Part shown: positions 49,123 through 55,929 of the stretch, in pieces
Layout: every line of letters begins with the position of its first letter
Numbering within the stretch: position 1 is the first letter of the stretch
The notes under the pieces: model-generated
Seen by the model: the letters and a program-made list of their open reading frames with translations, nothing else
The model's database searches: none
Told to the model about the DNA's origin: nothing
Assembly: GCA_046541715.1 (NCBI GenBank)
Contig: JBKHCS010000002.1
Coordinates: forward strand, 47,924-111,923
From: CAYPUT01 sp046541715
Lineage (GTDB): Bacteria > Spirochaetota > Spirochaetia > DSM-27196 > PWMO01
Direction of reading: 5' to 3'
DNA: 64,000 nt
Translations under genes and position numbers: made by a program

Positions 49123-49362
49123 CTACTTTTGTTGCGATTTCAGGAATTCTAAAGCGTCTCGGACGGTTTCGAACTCGTTGGCTTTCTCATCGGGGATGGA
49201 AACACCCATTTCTTCTTCAATCGCATAGACAAGCTCGTAGGTGTCGAGACTGTCGGCCCCGAGATCCTGTCGAAACGACGAATCCAGGGTAATCTTTCCC
49301 TCTTCCACTTCCAGCTTATCAGCAATAAGCTTCTTCATCTTCTCGAAAAGCTCATCAGCCAT
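49123..49362 (-). CDS. acpP: Acyl carrier protein
   Basis: 79 residues. The phosphopantetheine attachment Ser is in GADSLDTYELVYAIEEEM (Ser38 region). ACP carries growing acyl chains in fatty acid synthesis. It sits in the common cluster rpmF-acpP-rnc. The usual DSLD motif is intact, the length is typical and the composition is acidic. Confidence 0.97.
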   Translation of the reverse strand: MADELFEKMKKLIADKLEVEEGKITLDSSFRQDLGADSLDTYELVYAIEEEMGVSIPDEKANEFETVRDALEFLKSQQK

Positions 49363-49379
49363 CGTATCCTCCTGTCGGA

Positions 49380-49568
49380 CTAACCCAGCTCTTCCGGGTC
49401 GAATATTTTCTTACCTCGATAGAATCCGGACTTCATGTCGACGTGATGACGTCTAACCATTTCGCCGGATTCAGGAGAGGTGATGAGGGTCGGTAAGGAC
49501 AACTTGGAATTTATACTCCGTCGTCGACGCGTACGCGCCTTGGAATGCTTCTTCTTTGGAACCGCCAT
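49380..49568 (-). CDS. rpmF: 50S ribosomal protein L32
   Basis: 62 residues: MAVPKKKHSKARTRRRRS at the N-terminus is diagnostic. The usual zinc ligands (two CxxC pairs) are absent; the positions read SPESGEM and HHVDMKSG, so this is a Cys-less L32. GAGGGG lies about 10 nt upstream. It is upstream of acpP with 17 bp between them. Confidence 0.95.
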   Translation of the reverse strand: MAVPKKKHSKARTRRRRSINSKLSLPTLITSPESGEMVRRHHVDMKSGFYRGKKIFDPEELG

Positions 49569-49629
49569 GAAATTATGCCCCTCGCTTTTGGGATAATGGA
49601 GCCAAATCTACCGTAAGCCTACGGCTATG

Positions 49630-50115
49630 TCAACCTTGCCGTTTGAACCGTTCCCTAAGGCGCCGGGCCACATTCGGGGGCACCATGGAGGTAATATCCC
49701 CGTCCAACCGGGCCAGCTCTTTGATCGCCGTCGAGCGAAGAACGAAGTACTGAGGATCCGTGGGGATCAAGAGCGTCTCGATCCGGGAATTGAGGCCCCT
49801 GTTGATCATCGAAAGCTCAAACTCGTAGCTAAAGTCGTCCAGGGCCCGGACACCCCGGACCATGACCTTCGCCTCCTCCTCTTCGGCGCATTCGACGATG
49901 AGTCGGTTCCAATGCCGGACCCGGACGTTGTCGTAGGGTTGCATCATTTCGGAAACCATGTCGAAGCGGTCGTCCGCCGAAAAGGTATAGCTCTTCTGCG
50001 GATTCGACGCGACCACCACGACAATCTCGTCGAAGATTCGGACACACCGGTCTACGATATTTAGGTGACCGTTGGTCGGAGGATCGAAGGAGCCGGGGAA
50101 AAGCGCTCTTAACAC
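49630..50115 (-). CDS. coaD: Pantetheine-phosphate adenylyltransferase
   Basis: 161 residues from GTG 50115 (LRALFPGSFDPPTNGHLNI). A TTG at 50124 overlaps the last base of the -10 box and would not be transcribed. CoaD makes dephospho-CoA from 4'-phosphopantetheine and ATP. TNGH is the nucleotide-binding T/HxGH motif, and the C-terminal MVPPNVARRLRERF is typical. The GTG lies 8 nt after the -10 box, so the mRNA appears leaderless. Confidence 0.94.
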   Translation of the reverse strand: MLRALFPGSFDPPTNGHLNIVDRCVRIFDEIVVVVASNPQKSYTFSADDRFDMVSEMMQPYDNVRVRHWNRLIVECAEEEEAKVMVRGVRALDDFSYEFELSMINRGLNSRIETLLIPTDPQYFVLRSTAIKELARLDGDITSMVPPNVARRLRERFKRQG

Positions 50116-50123
50116 GACGGCCA

Positions 50124-50152
50124 AGTGTAGCTGTCAGGCATTAGGGGGTCAA
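50124..50152 (-). promoter_or_regulatory. Promoter of coaD
   Basis: Minus strand: TTGACC (50152-50147), 17-bp spacer, TACACT (50129-50124). Confidence 0.65.
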
Positions 50153-50180
50153 CCAAAAGGACCGCCGAAGGAATGTAGGC

Positions 50181-50210
50181 TTGCTGACGCCGGGCTAATG
50201 GCCATACACT
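50181..50210 (+). promoter_or_regulatory. Promoter of the HEAT-like gene
   Basis: TTGCTG (50181-50186), 18-bp spacer, TACACT (50205-50210). GTG 50217 follows after 6 nt. The -10 matches that of the divergent coaD promoter. Confidence 0.45.
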
Positions 50211-50216
50211 GAACGG

Positions 50217-50924
50217 GTGGAGTACCTGCGGGTAGTTCTGTTCGCTTGCCTTCTCGGTCTTCTTCTCCCCTCGCCTATGGAGGGGCAAGAAGCTCCGGAC
50301 TGGGTGAGGCTCTATCCCGAGAACGATTTGACAACCGAGGAACAAGCGGACCGGCAGATAATGGTGACGATGGCCGGTTCGGGACGGAGAGAGGATCAAC
50401 TCTACGCTCTCCAAGAGATCGAGCGCCTCGTGGGAAGCGGTGCCTGGGACGCCTCGACCCCCTACGCCCAGGAGGTTATCGGGATGCTTGTCCTCGGTGC
50501 GTATCGTCGCTCGGTCCGGCCGGAAGGTAGCGCCCCGGACCCGTCCATCCGGGCGCGGGGTGTGCGGCTTCTCGGTGCCCTCGGCGGGAGGCGCTCGGAG
50601 CTCCTTATTCGGGACATTCTTCGCTACGAGGAAGACTCGCACGTCAGGGCCGAGGCGGTATCGGTTCTCTCGCGCCTCCGTGTTGGCCTCGATCAGGAGC
50701 TCGCCGACCTGTTGATCCTGTCGATTCGGCGGGAGATTGCCGGAGAGCCGGACTACCGGTTCGTCTCGTCCCTCTACGATACTATCTATGTCGCCGACAC
50801 CATCGGCGAAGGGGTTGAGGATCCCGATCTGTTCTACGCGCTCTTTGATCTGGTCGAAGAAGTTGATTCCCGGAGTCTTCGGGAAGAGGGGTATCGGCTG
50901 CTGAAGCACCTCGCGGAGCCCTAG
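50217..50924 (+). CDS. Exported HEAT-repeat-like protein
   Basis: 235 residues from GTG 50217. A signal peptide covers residues 1-23 (VVLFACLLGLLLPSPMEGQ). The mature part is helical, with HEAT-like pairs (IRARGVRLLGALGGRRSELL; SHVRAEAVSVLSRLRVGL). HEAT repeats mediate protein contacts. It stands alone between the coaD promoter and the converging ylqH-type operon. The function is unknown. Confidence 0.8.
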   Translation: MEYLRVVLFACLLGLLLPSPMEGQEAPDWVRLYPENDLTTEEQADRQIMVTMAGSGRREDQLYALQEIERLVGSGAWDASTPYAQEVIGMLVLGAYRRSVRPEGSAPDPSIRARGVRLLGALGGRRSELLIRDILRYEEDSHVRAEAVSVLSRLRVGLDQELADLLILSIRREIAGEPDYRFVSSLYDTIYVADTIGEGVEDPDLFYALFDLVEEVDSRSLREEGYRLLKHLAEP

Positions 50925-50927
50925 AGC

Positions 50928-51080
50928 CTAGTGTGCCGAATCGATTTGTCTTTGGAGGAGCTCTTCGGCGAGTTTCTGGGCTATCCGGGTAATCGCGTCG
51001 TCGATGTACCGCTTGTCCCGGATTTTACGCTTCAATTGCTGGAGTCGTCTGCGGTCCGTCGGTCGTGCTACCCGTGCCAT
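50928..51080 (-). CDS. Short conserved-looking basic helical protein (50 residues)
   Basis: 50 residues from ATG 51080, starting inside the yraN stop region (13-bp overlap) and ending 4 bp from the converging HEAT gene. The sequence begins MARVARPTDRRRLQQLKRK and continues as one amphipathic, highly charged helix. No obvious ribosome site, but translational coupling to yraN is plausible. The frame fills the space exactly between two genes, and its composition is protein-like. It could be a small flagellar or regulatory factor; I do not recognise a family. Confidence 0.5.
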   Translation of the reverse strand: MARVARPTDRRRLQQLKRKIRDKRYIDDAITRIAQKLAEELLQRQIDSAH

Positions 51081-51436
51081 CTTTCTGGTTCGAACGCCCC
51101 TTCCCAATGCTCCACGTCCTCCGCCTCCGGATCCCGGAGAAGGATTACGTCAAACCTGATGTGGAGGGGCTCTTGCTCCCGGCGGCGCAGCAGGTAGAGC
51201 TGTGCGGCGGCGAGTATCCGGACCTGCTTCTTCGTCGAGATCGCGTGCTCCAAGGCAGACGCCGGCATTCCGCGCCAGGTCTTTACCTCGACGAAGGCGA
51301 TCGTATCGCCCCTCTCTGCTACAATATCGACTTCCCCGCGTCGACATTTGAAGTTCTTTTCGAGTATTCGATAGCCTTTTGTTTCAAGGTAACGGCAGGC
51401 GCGTTCTTCGCCGAGGTTTCCGAGACCTCCGGCCAT
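51068..51436 (-). CDS. YraN/UPF0102 family endonuclease-like protein
   Basis: 122 residues from ATG 51436, sharing one base with the HD-GYP stop. The pattern GNLGEERACRYLETKGYRIL, then GEVDIVAERGDTIAFVEVKTW, is the PD-(D/E)xK nuclease-like UPF0102 family (yraN), usually near rnhB, smf or flagellar genes. Asp in EVDIVA and Glu-x-Lys in VEVKTW are the putative catalytic residues. Its function remains unsettled. Confidence 0.92.
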   Translation of the reverse strand: MAGGLGNLGEERACRYLETKGYRILEKNFKCRRGEVDIVAERGDTIAFVEVKTWRGMPASALEHAISTKKQVRILAAAQLYLLRRREQEPLHIRFDVILLRDPEAEDVEHWEGAFEPERWHG

Positions 51437-52581
51437 TACGCTGTTGTTCGATCGTCGCCGATATCCTTCGGATCCACGGCCTTGGCGATAAAGAGACGCT
51501 TGTCCCGGGAAAGCTCGATAATCTCCCCTTCGTCGTTCCGGTATTCCCGACCGTGCTCGTTGATCATGATCTTTACCCGGGGTTTCAAGGGTGCTTCGGG
51601 ATTGTTTTCCAGGACCCGCCCGATGGCACCGTTGTTCAGGAGGACGATGCTCCCGATCGGGTAGATGCCCATCGTCCGGATAAAGACCTTTAACACATCC
51701 GGGTCGAAGCGCCGGGCATTGTCGCTCAAGAGGGCCCTCATCGCGGCGTAGCCGATCATCGAGCTGCGATACGGCCGGTTGGACACCATCGCTTCGAAAG
51801 AGTCTACGACGGCGATTACCCGGGCCGGGAGTATGATGTTCTGTCCGGCGATCCGCTTGGGATACCCCTCCCCGTCCCACCGCTCCTGGTGTTGCAGGGC
51901 GGCCAAACCAACCTGTTCGGGATACTTCATTTCCCGAGTAATGATCTTGTACGAATGGATGGGATGGGTACGCACGAGCTGGGCTTCTTCCGGACTGAGC
52001 TTGCCCTCCTTGTTCAGTATCCGGGTGGGAAGGCGGTGCATGCCGATGTCGTGGAGGAGTGCGGCGGTGGCCAGGTGAAGGAGCTTGTGCTTAGGCAGAT
52101 TGAGGTGTTGCCCCACGAGAACCGATAGAAAGGCGCAGTTGAGGGCGTTCTCCACATAACCTGCCTGCCCCTGAAAGCCGTAGAGGATAAACTCTATAAC
52201 TTGGGGCTTGTGATGATCGAGGGTTTGAAGCACCTTGTCGATGATTCCGTCTATCTCGGTGGTGTCTACCGGGTCCTGTGCCCGGACCTGCTCGTGAATG
52301 GCCCCGAGGCGCGCCCGAAGCTCGTTGTAGGTCTTGATGACCTCCTTGGTCTCCGGTGTCTTGAGCGCCTGCTGCAAGAAGGGATCCTGAGGTCCTTCCT
52401 CATCGGTTGCGATAACCCGACCCTCGGTTGTCACTTCGGTGATGTTCCATTTCTGGAGGCGCAGTAGATCTTTCTCCCGGATCGGAACGTTTTCCGGAAC
52501 CAGGACGTTTGAATCGTCGATAAAGACAGGTTTGTCGAAACGCTGTCCGGCTTTTAGGTCCTCGGTTCTAATAGTTGTCAT
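51436..52581 (-). CDS. HD-GYP domain protein (c-di-GMP phosphodiesterase family), altered metal site
   Basis: 381 residues. An N-terminal domain of unknown fold spans about residues 1-110, and the HD-GYP domain about 130-310. LLHDIGMH (His177, Asp178), RTHP (His206), QHQERWDGEGYP (His231 to Pro241) are seen. The first ligand His, normally in HS just upstream, appears to be Asn (near residue 145), and the HDxGK Lys is Met. HD-GYP proteins hydrolyse c-di-GMP to GMP. Activity may be reduced or the protein may act as a sensor. It overlaps the FlhB-like gene by 4 bp. A C-terminal PilZ-like beta segment (PIGSIVLLNNGAIGRVL) is common in this group. Confidence 0.85.
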   Translation of the reverse strand: MTTIRTEDLKAGQRFDKPVFIDDSNVLVPENVPIREKDLLRLQKWNITEVTTEGRVIATDEEGPQDPFLQQALKTPETKEVIKTYNELRARLGAIHEQVRAQDPVDTTEIDGIIDKVLQTLDHHKPQVIEFILYGFQGQAGYVENALNCAFLSVLVGQHLNLPKHKLLHLATAALLHDIGMHRLPTRILNKEGKLSPEEAQLVRTHPIHSYKIITREMKYPEQVGLAALQHQERWDGEGYPKRIAGQNIILPARVIAVVDSFEAMVSNRPYRSSMIGYAAMRALLSDNARRFDPDVLKVFIRTMGIYPIGSIVLLNNGAIGRVLENNPEAPLKPRVKIMINEHGREYRNDEGEIIELSRDKRLFIAKAVDPKDIGDDRTTA

Positions 52582-52829
52582 TTTTGCGCCTCATCGAGTG
52601 AGATGAGAAAGGCATAGACTTCGGCGACAATTGCGTAAAGGTCTTCGGGAATAACGTTCCCGGGGTCAAACGCGTAAAGCCGATCAGCCAGACTCCCCCT
52701 TTCAAGAATTGTAACACCGTTTTCCTCAGCAATCCGGAGCATCCGCTCGGCCAAATGGCCGGACCCTTTGGCGACGATTATCGGCGCCGGGAGGTCGTCT
52801 CGATACTCTAAGGCTACGGCTTTTTCCAT
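52578..52829 (-). CDS. FlhB C-terminal-domain homologue (FhlB/YlqH-like)
   Basis: 83 residues from ATG 52829. It resembles the cytoplasmic C-terminal domain of FlhB/EscU export-gate proteins (ALEYRDDLPAPIIVAKGSGHLA, then RIAEENGVTILE), but without the membrane part or the autocleavage NPTH motif; the position reads IIVAKG. In Bacillus, YlqH is encoded beside YlqG in the same neighbourhood. It may replace or modulate FlhB substrate switching. It overlaps the HD-GYP gene by 4 bp. Confidence 0.88.
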   Translation of the reverse strand: MEKAVALEYRDDLPAPIIVAKGSGHLAERMLRIAEENGVTILERGSLADRLYAFDPGNVIPEDLYAIVAEVYAFLISLDEAQK

Positions 52830-52848
52830 GGGCTCCGAATCACGGGCG

Positions 52849-53841
52849 TTACGCCTCTTCGTCGATGGGCCGAATTATATCGGGGCTATACTTCGTTGAA
52901 AAGCCGTCGAAATCCTCGGGAAGGTTCCTGAAGGAGAAGTTCGAGAAGCCGAGGTTTTCGAGTGCTTTCCGGAGCTTGTCTTCGGCCCCCCGGTCCGGAT
53001 CGCGGCGGGAGAAAAGGCCAACCGAACGGGCGGTTGCGGAAACGACGGCCCACTCGGGTCGATCTCCCGAATCGAAGCGGATCGCGGCCTCTTGCCACCG
53101 ACCTCCCGCGTCAAACCGGATCCTGGCGCTCCCCTTCCAGTCGGTTCGGCCGTCGAATACGAGGGGTACGACGATCCAATGGTCCTCTCCGGTTCCGACG
53201 TGGTTGAATAGTTGCCGAAGAGCCCCGGCAACCGTCTGTTTCGCCGGAGACGCAGGCGCCGCGACCTCTTTCTCTTCCGGTTCGTCGTGGCCCGATCTTC
53301 GGTCCCGGGGCTGCTGTTGAAAAGGGGGACGGTTCCCCGAACCGGTCCCCGGTTCTCCGGAGAGATCGCCGAACGCTTCGACCGCCCGAGACGGGAGAGC
53401 GATGCCCTTTCGGTACGCCTCGACGATAAGGCGGGCGGTCTCTTCGGAGGGGCGGTGGTTGGGACCGAAGCCCCCCCGGAGGCGGCGCAGCACTTCGGGG
53501 TCCAGGGGCATTCCCGCCCGGATCATAGCCCGGAATAGCGCCGAGGAGGCGGCGTCCTCAGGAACACCGGCCTGACGAAAGAGCGTATGCTCTACGTTCG
53601 GAGGGTCAATTCGAAGGATGCTCGTCTTGCCGCTTCTACCCACGGTGGCCGTCAACCGCTGCCCCGGGACGAGACGGGTCGTTGTACGGGCGATAAGGCT
53701 CTTACCGGCAAGGCGCAAGAGGACGCGGTTGCCCGGTAAGAGGCGCATCACGTGTACCTCTACCTTCCCGCCGACCGGAGGAAGTTTAGATTGTTGGGAG
53801 TGGCCGAGTCGAAGGACCGAAGAGTCGACCGGCCGAATCAA
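52849..53841 (-). CDS. FliK-like / YlqG-like protein
   Basis: About 330 residues from TTG 53841; a later start is possible because no ribosome site is seen. The N-terminal domain (about 1-90) is a beta-rich segment (PPVGGKVEVHVMRLLPGNRVLLRLAG) like Bacillus YlqG. The middle is Pro/Gly/Glu-rich and probably disordered. The C-terminal part (about 205-330) resembles FliK hook-length domains (WIVVPLVFDGRTDWKGSARIRF). Beside the FlhB-C homologue, a role in flagellar or related export-gate switching is likely. The order rplS then ylqG-ylqH parallels Bacillus. Confidence 0.7.
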   Translation of the reverse strand: MIRPVDSSVLRLGHSQQSKLPPVGGKVEVHVMRLLPGNRVLLRLAGKSLIARTTTRLVPGQRLTATVGRSGKTSILRIDPPNVEHTLFRQAGVPEDAASSALFRAMIRAGMPLDPEVLRRLRGGFGPNHRPSEETARLIVEAYRKGIALPSRAVEAFGDLSGEPGTGSGNRPPFQQQPRDRRSGHDEPEEKEVAAPASPAKQTVAGALRQLFNHVGTGEDHWIVVPLVFDGRTDWKGSARIRFDAGGRWQEAAIRFDSGDRPEWAVVSATARSVGLFSRRDPDRGAEDKLRKALENLGFSNFSFRNLPEDFDGFSTKYSPDIIRPIDEEA

Positions 53842-53843
53842 GG

Positions 53844-54218
53844 CTACTCGGCGGCGGCGACGCGCTTCTGCTTACGCTGAATGCGCTCAGGAACTTTCGC
53901 CGCCTTGCCGACACGCCCCCGGATGTAGTAGAGCTTAGCCCGGCGTATGCGACCCCGACGGGAAACCTCGATCTTCTGGATCCTGGGAGAGTGAAGTGGA
54001 AAAACCCGCTCCACGCCGACCCCGTAGGAGATCTTGCGGACCGTAAAGGTCCGGCGGAGGCCGCCGTTCTTCTTCTGGATTACCAGGCCCTCGTAGACCT
54101 GGACCCGCTCGGTAAGGCCCTCAACGATGTTGAAGTGCACTTTTACCGTGTCGCCGATGGCGAAATTTTCCTTATCCGGAACGATTTGCTCCGTCTCAAC
54201 TGCCTTAATCAAGTCCAT
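53844..54218 (-). CDS. rplS: 50S ribosomal protein L19
   Basis: 124 residues from ATG 54218, with AAGGGA about 10 nt upstream inside trmD. L19 sits at the subunit interface. IGDTVKVHFNIVEGLTERVQ and FPLHSPRIQKIEVSRRGRIRR are diagnostic. The C-terminal RAKLYYIRGRVGKAAKVPER is standard. It overlaps trmD by 14 bp. Confidence 0.97.
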   Translation of the reverse strand: MDLIKAVETEQIVPDKENFAIGDTVKVHFNIVEGLTERVQVYEGLVIQKKNGGLRRTFTVRKISYGVGVERVFPLHSPRIQKIEVSRRGRIRRAKLYYIRGRVGKAAKVPERIQRKQKRVAAAE

Positions 54219-54891
54219 CGTCTTGTTTCCCTTCAATGTCTCTCCGCCGGGCCCGGGTTCGGATGTTCCGTTCTTGGAGCCGCCAGCGACGGATTGCTTC
54301 GTGGTCGCCGGACAGTAGAATGTCCGGAACCAGACTCCCCCGGAAATTGCGGGGGCGAGTATAGTGAGGATATTCCAACAGGCCGTCGGAAAAGCTCTCT
54401 TCCTCCAACGACTCCGGGGTTATGGACCCTTCGACCAGACGAAACACCGCGTCGACGATTACCATCGCCGCGAGCTCCCCGGAGGAGAGTACGTAATCCC
54501 CTATACTCAATTCTTCATCAACATAGTGGTCCACTATCCGTTGGTCAATACCTTCGTAGCGACCGCAAAGAATAACGATCTCCGGAAGATCCGCCAACTC
54601 CCTCGCCCGCTGTTGACGAAAGAGGCGGCCCGAGGGGGTCGGGAAGATCACGTGTTTTCCGGAGGCGCCGACCGAATCGAGGGCCCGGGCCGTCGGGACC
54701 GGGAGAAGGACCATCCCGGGACCGCCGCCGTACGGTGCGTCGTCGCAGGTACGGTGCTTGTCTTCCGCGAAGTCTCGAATATCCACCAGCCGGTAGTCGA
54801 TAACGCCGGCCTCCACCGCGCGACCGAGAATCGAAGTGCGAAAGTGGGTATCGAGGAGGTCCGGAAAGAGACTCAGGAGGGTGAATGTCAC
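54205..54891 (-). CDS. trmD: tRNA (guanine-N1)-methyltransferase
   Basis: 228 residues from GTG 54891, which shares four bases (GTGA) with the rimM stop. TrmD methylates G37 of tRNAs next to the anticodon and prevents frameshifts. The SAM-binding deep-knot signature is present: LCGRYEGIDQRIVDHYVDEE and SIGDYVLSSGELAAMVIVDA. DDAPYGGGPGM is the conserved loop. Longer readings upstream are basic out-of-frame sequence. Confidence 0.96.
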   Translation of the reverse strand: MTFTLLSLFPDLLDTHFRTSILGRAVEAGVIDYRLVDIRDFAEDKHRTCDDAPYGGGPGMVLLPVPTARALDSVGASGKHVIFPTPSGRLFRQQRARELADLPEIVILCGRYEGIDQRIVDHYVDEELSIGDYVLSSGELAAMVIVDAVFRLVEGSITPESLEEESFSDGLLEYPHYTRPRNFRGSLVPDILLSGDHEAIRRWRLQERNIRTRARRRDIEGKQDDGLD

Positions 54892-55487
54892 TCGAGAATC
54901 TCTCCTCCGATCACCTCGACCCGCCTCTTCTTGATATCGACGGTACCCACGTACTCCGCCCGAAAGGGGACGAGAACCGCCCGGCCCTCTTCGAGAAGGA
55001 TCTCCAGAAAGTCGTCGGCGGGCCCTTCGATAACACCGGCAACTTGACCGATCTCCTCGGAGCCGCCGGCCGTCGTCGGTCGAAAGACGCGGCACCCGAC
55101 CAAATCGGCGACGTAGTACTCTTCCTTGCCGAGGGGAGCCGCGTATTTCCGGTCGACCCAGGCTTCCATACCCCGAAGGGGGCCCACGGCTTCGGGGGTG
55201 TCGAATCCCCGAAGCTTCACGAGTACCCGCTCGTGAGCCTTCCGAAGAGTCTCTATTTCGTAGGTCGCTTCCAACGCGCCGGGGCGCACCGATCCCTCGG
55301 GATCCCTGAGCGTAAGCTCTTTGAGCCGGAGAAGGTGCCCGGTTTCGCCTGAGAGGCTCCGGAGCACGAACTCGCCGCGGGTCCCGTGGGACCTACCCAC
55401 GCGTCCGACGGCGAGGATGTCCCGGCTTCCTGCCTTAGTCGAGGATCTCGAGAACGACTCGCTTTCCCGTTTTTGTCGCTGCGGCAC
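54888..55487 (-). CDS. rimM: Ribosome maturation factor RimM (start uncertain)
   Basis: RimM assists 30S head maturation by binding S19. The conserved core begins DILAVGRVGRSHGTRGEFVL, and the PRC-barrel part is YYVADLVGCRVF with FRAEYVGTVDIKKRRVEV. The only standard start before this core is GTG 55487, 53 nt inside the preceding gene and without a ribosome site. ATC 55418, preceded by AAGGCAGGA, would give a normal-length protein (about 176 residues) starting LAVGRV. The coordinates use the GTG; the ATC start is a realistic alternative. Confidence 0.88.
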   Translation of the reverse strand: MPQRQKRESESFSRSSTKAGSRDILAVGRVGRSHGTRGEFVLRSLSGETGHLLRLKELTLRDPEGSVRPGALEATYEIETLRKAHERVLVKLRGFDTPEAVGPLRGMEAWVDRKYAAPLGKEEYYVADLVGCRVFRPTTAGGSEEIGQVAGVIEGPADDFLEILLEEGRAVLVPFRAEYVGTVDIKKRRVEVIGGEILE

Positions 55488-55668
55488 TCAGGATGGTCCG
55501 TATGGCCTTGGCGATTCTCCCGTGCTTTCCGATTACCTTTCCGATGTCGGCTGCGGAAACGCGGAGCTCGAGAATGGTAGATTTCTCTCCCTCTATCATG
55601 TTTACGTCGACTTGGTCCGGGTCGTCTACCAAGGCCCGGGCGACATAGGCAACAAGTTCCTTTTCCAC
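55435..55668 (-). CDS. khpA: KH-domain RNA-binding protein KhpA (YlqC)
   Basis: 77 residues from GTG 55668, with AGGGA about 6 nt upstream; TTG 55674 is less well placed. The KH core GKVIGKHGRIAKAIRTILSA is diagnostic. The opening VEKELVAYVARALVDDPDQV matches the family. KhpA binds RNA and, with KhpB, affects cell-wall synthesis genes in other bacteria. The order rpsP-khpA-rimM-trmD is conserved. Confidence 0.95.
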   Translation of the reverse strand: MEKELVAYVARALVDDPDQVDVNMIEGEKSTILELRVSAADIGKVIGKHGRIAKAIRTILSAAATKTGKRVVLEILD

Positions 55669-55677
55669 GTACAATCC

Positions 55678-55929
55678 CTAGGAGAGGTGGATGTTCTTCT
55701 TGTTGAGGAGCTTCCGAACGGTATCCGAGGGTTGGGCCCCCTTCTCCAGCCAGTCGCGAACACGGTCTTCCTTAATGGTAATCTGCTGTTCGTCGACTTC
55801 GATCGGATGGTAGAGACCGATCTCTTCGAGGGCCCGGCCGTCCCGGGGGGTTCTCGAGTCCATTACTACGATGCGATAGTAGGGTCGCTTTTTGCTGCCG
55901 AATCTCTTGAGTCTAATTTTTGTACTCAT
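55678..55929 (-). CDS. rpsP: 30S ribosomal protein S16
   Basis: 83 residues. The opening MSTKIRLKRFGSKKRPYYRIVVMDSR is classical for S16 (first 20 residues suffice), and the tail is GAQPSDTVRKLLNKK. S16 is needed early in 30S assembly. It overlaps ffh by ATGA and is followed by khpA. Confidence 0.98.
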   Translation of the reverse strand: MSTKIRLKRFGSKKRPYYRIVVMDSRTPRDGRALEEIGLYHPIEVDEQQITIKEDRVRDWLEKGAQPSDTVRKLLNKKNIHLS

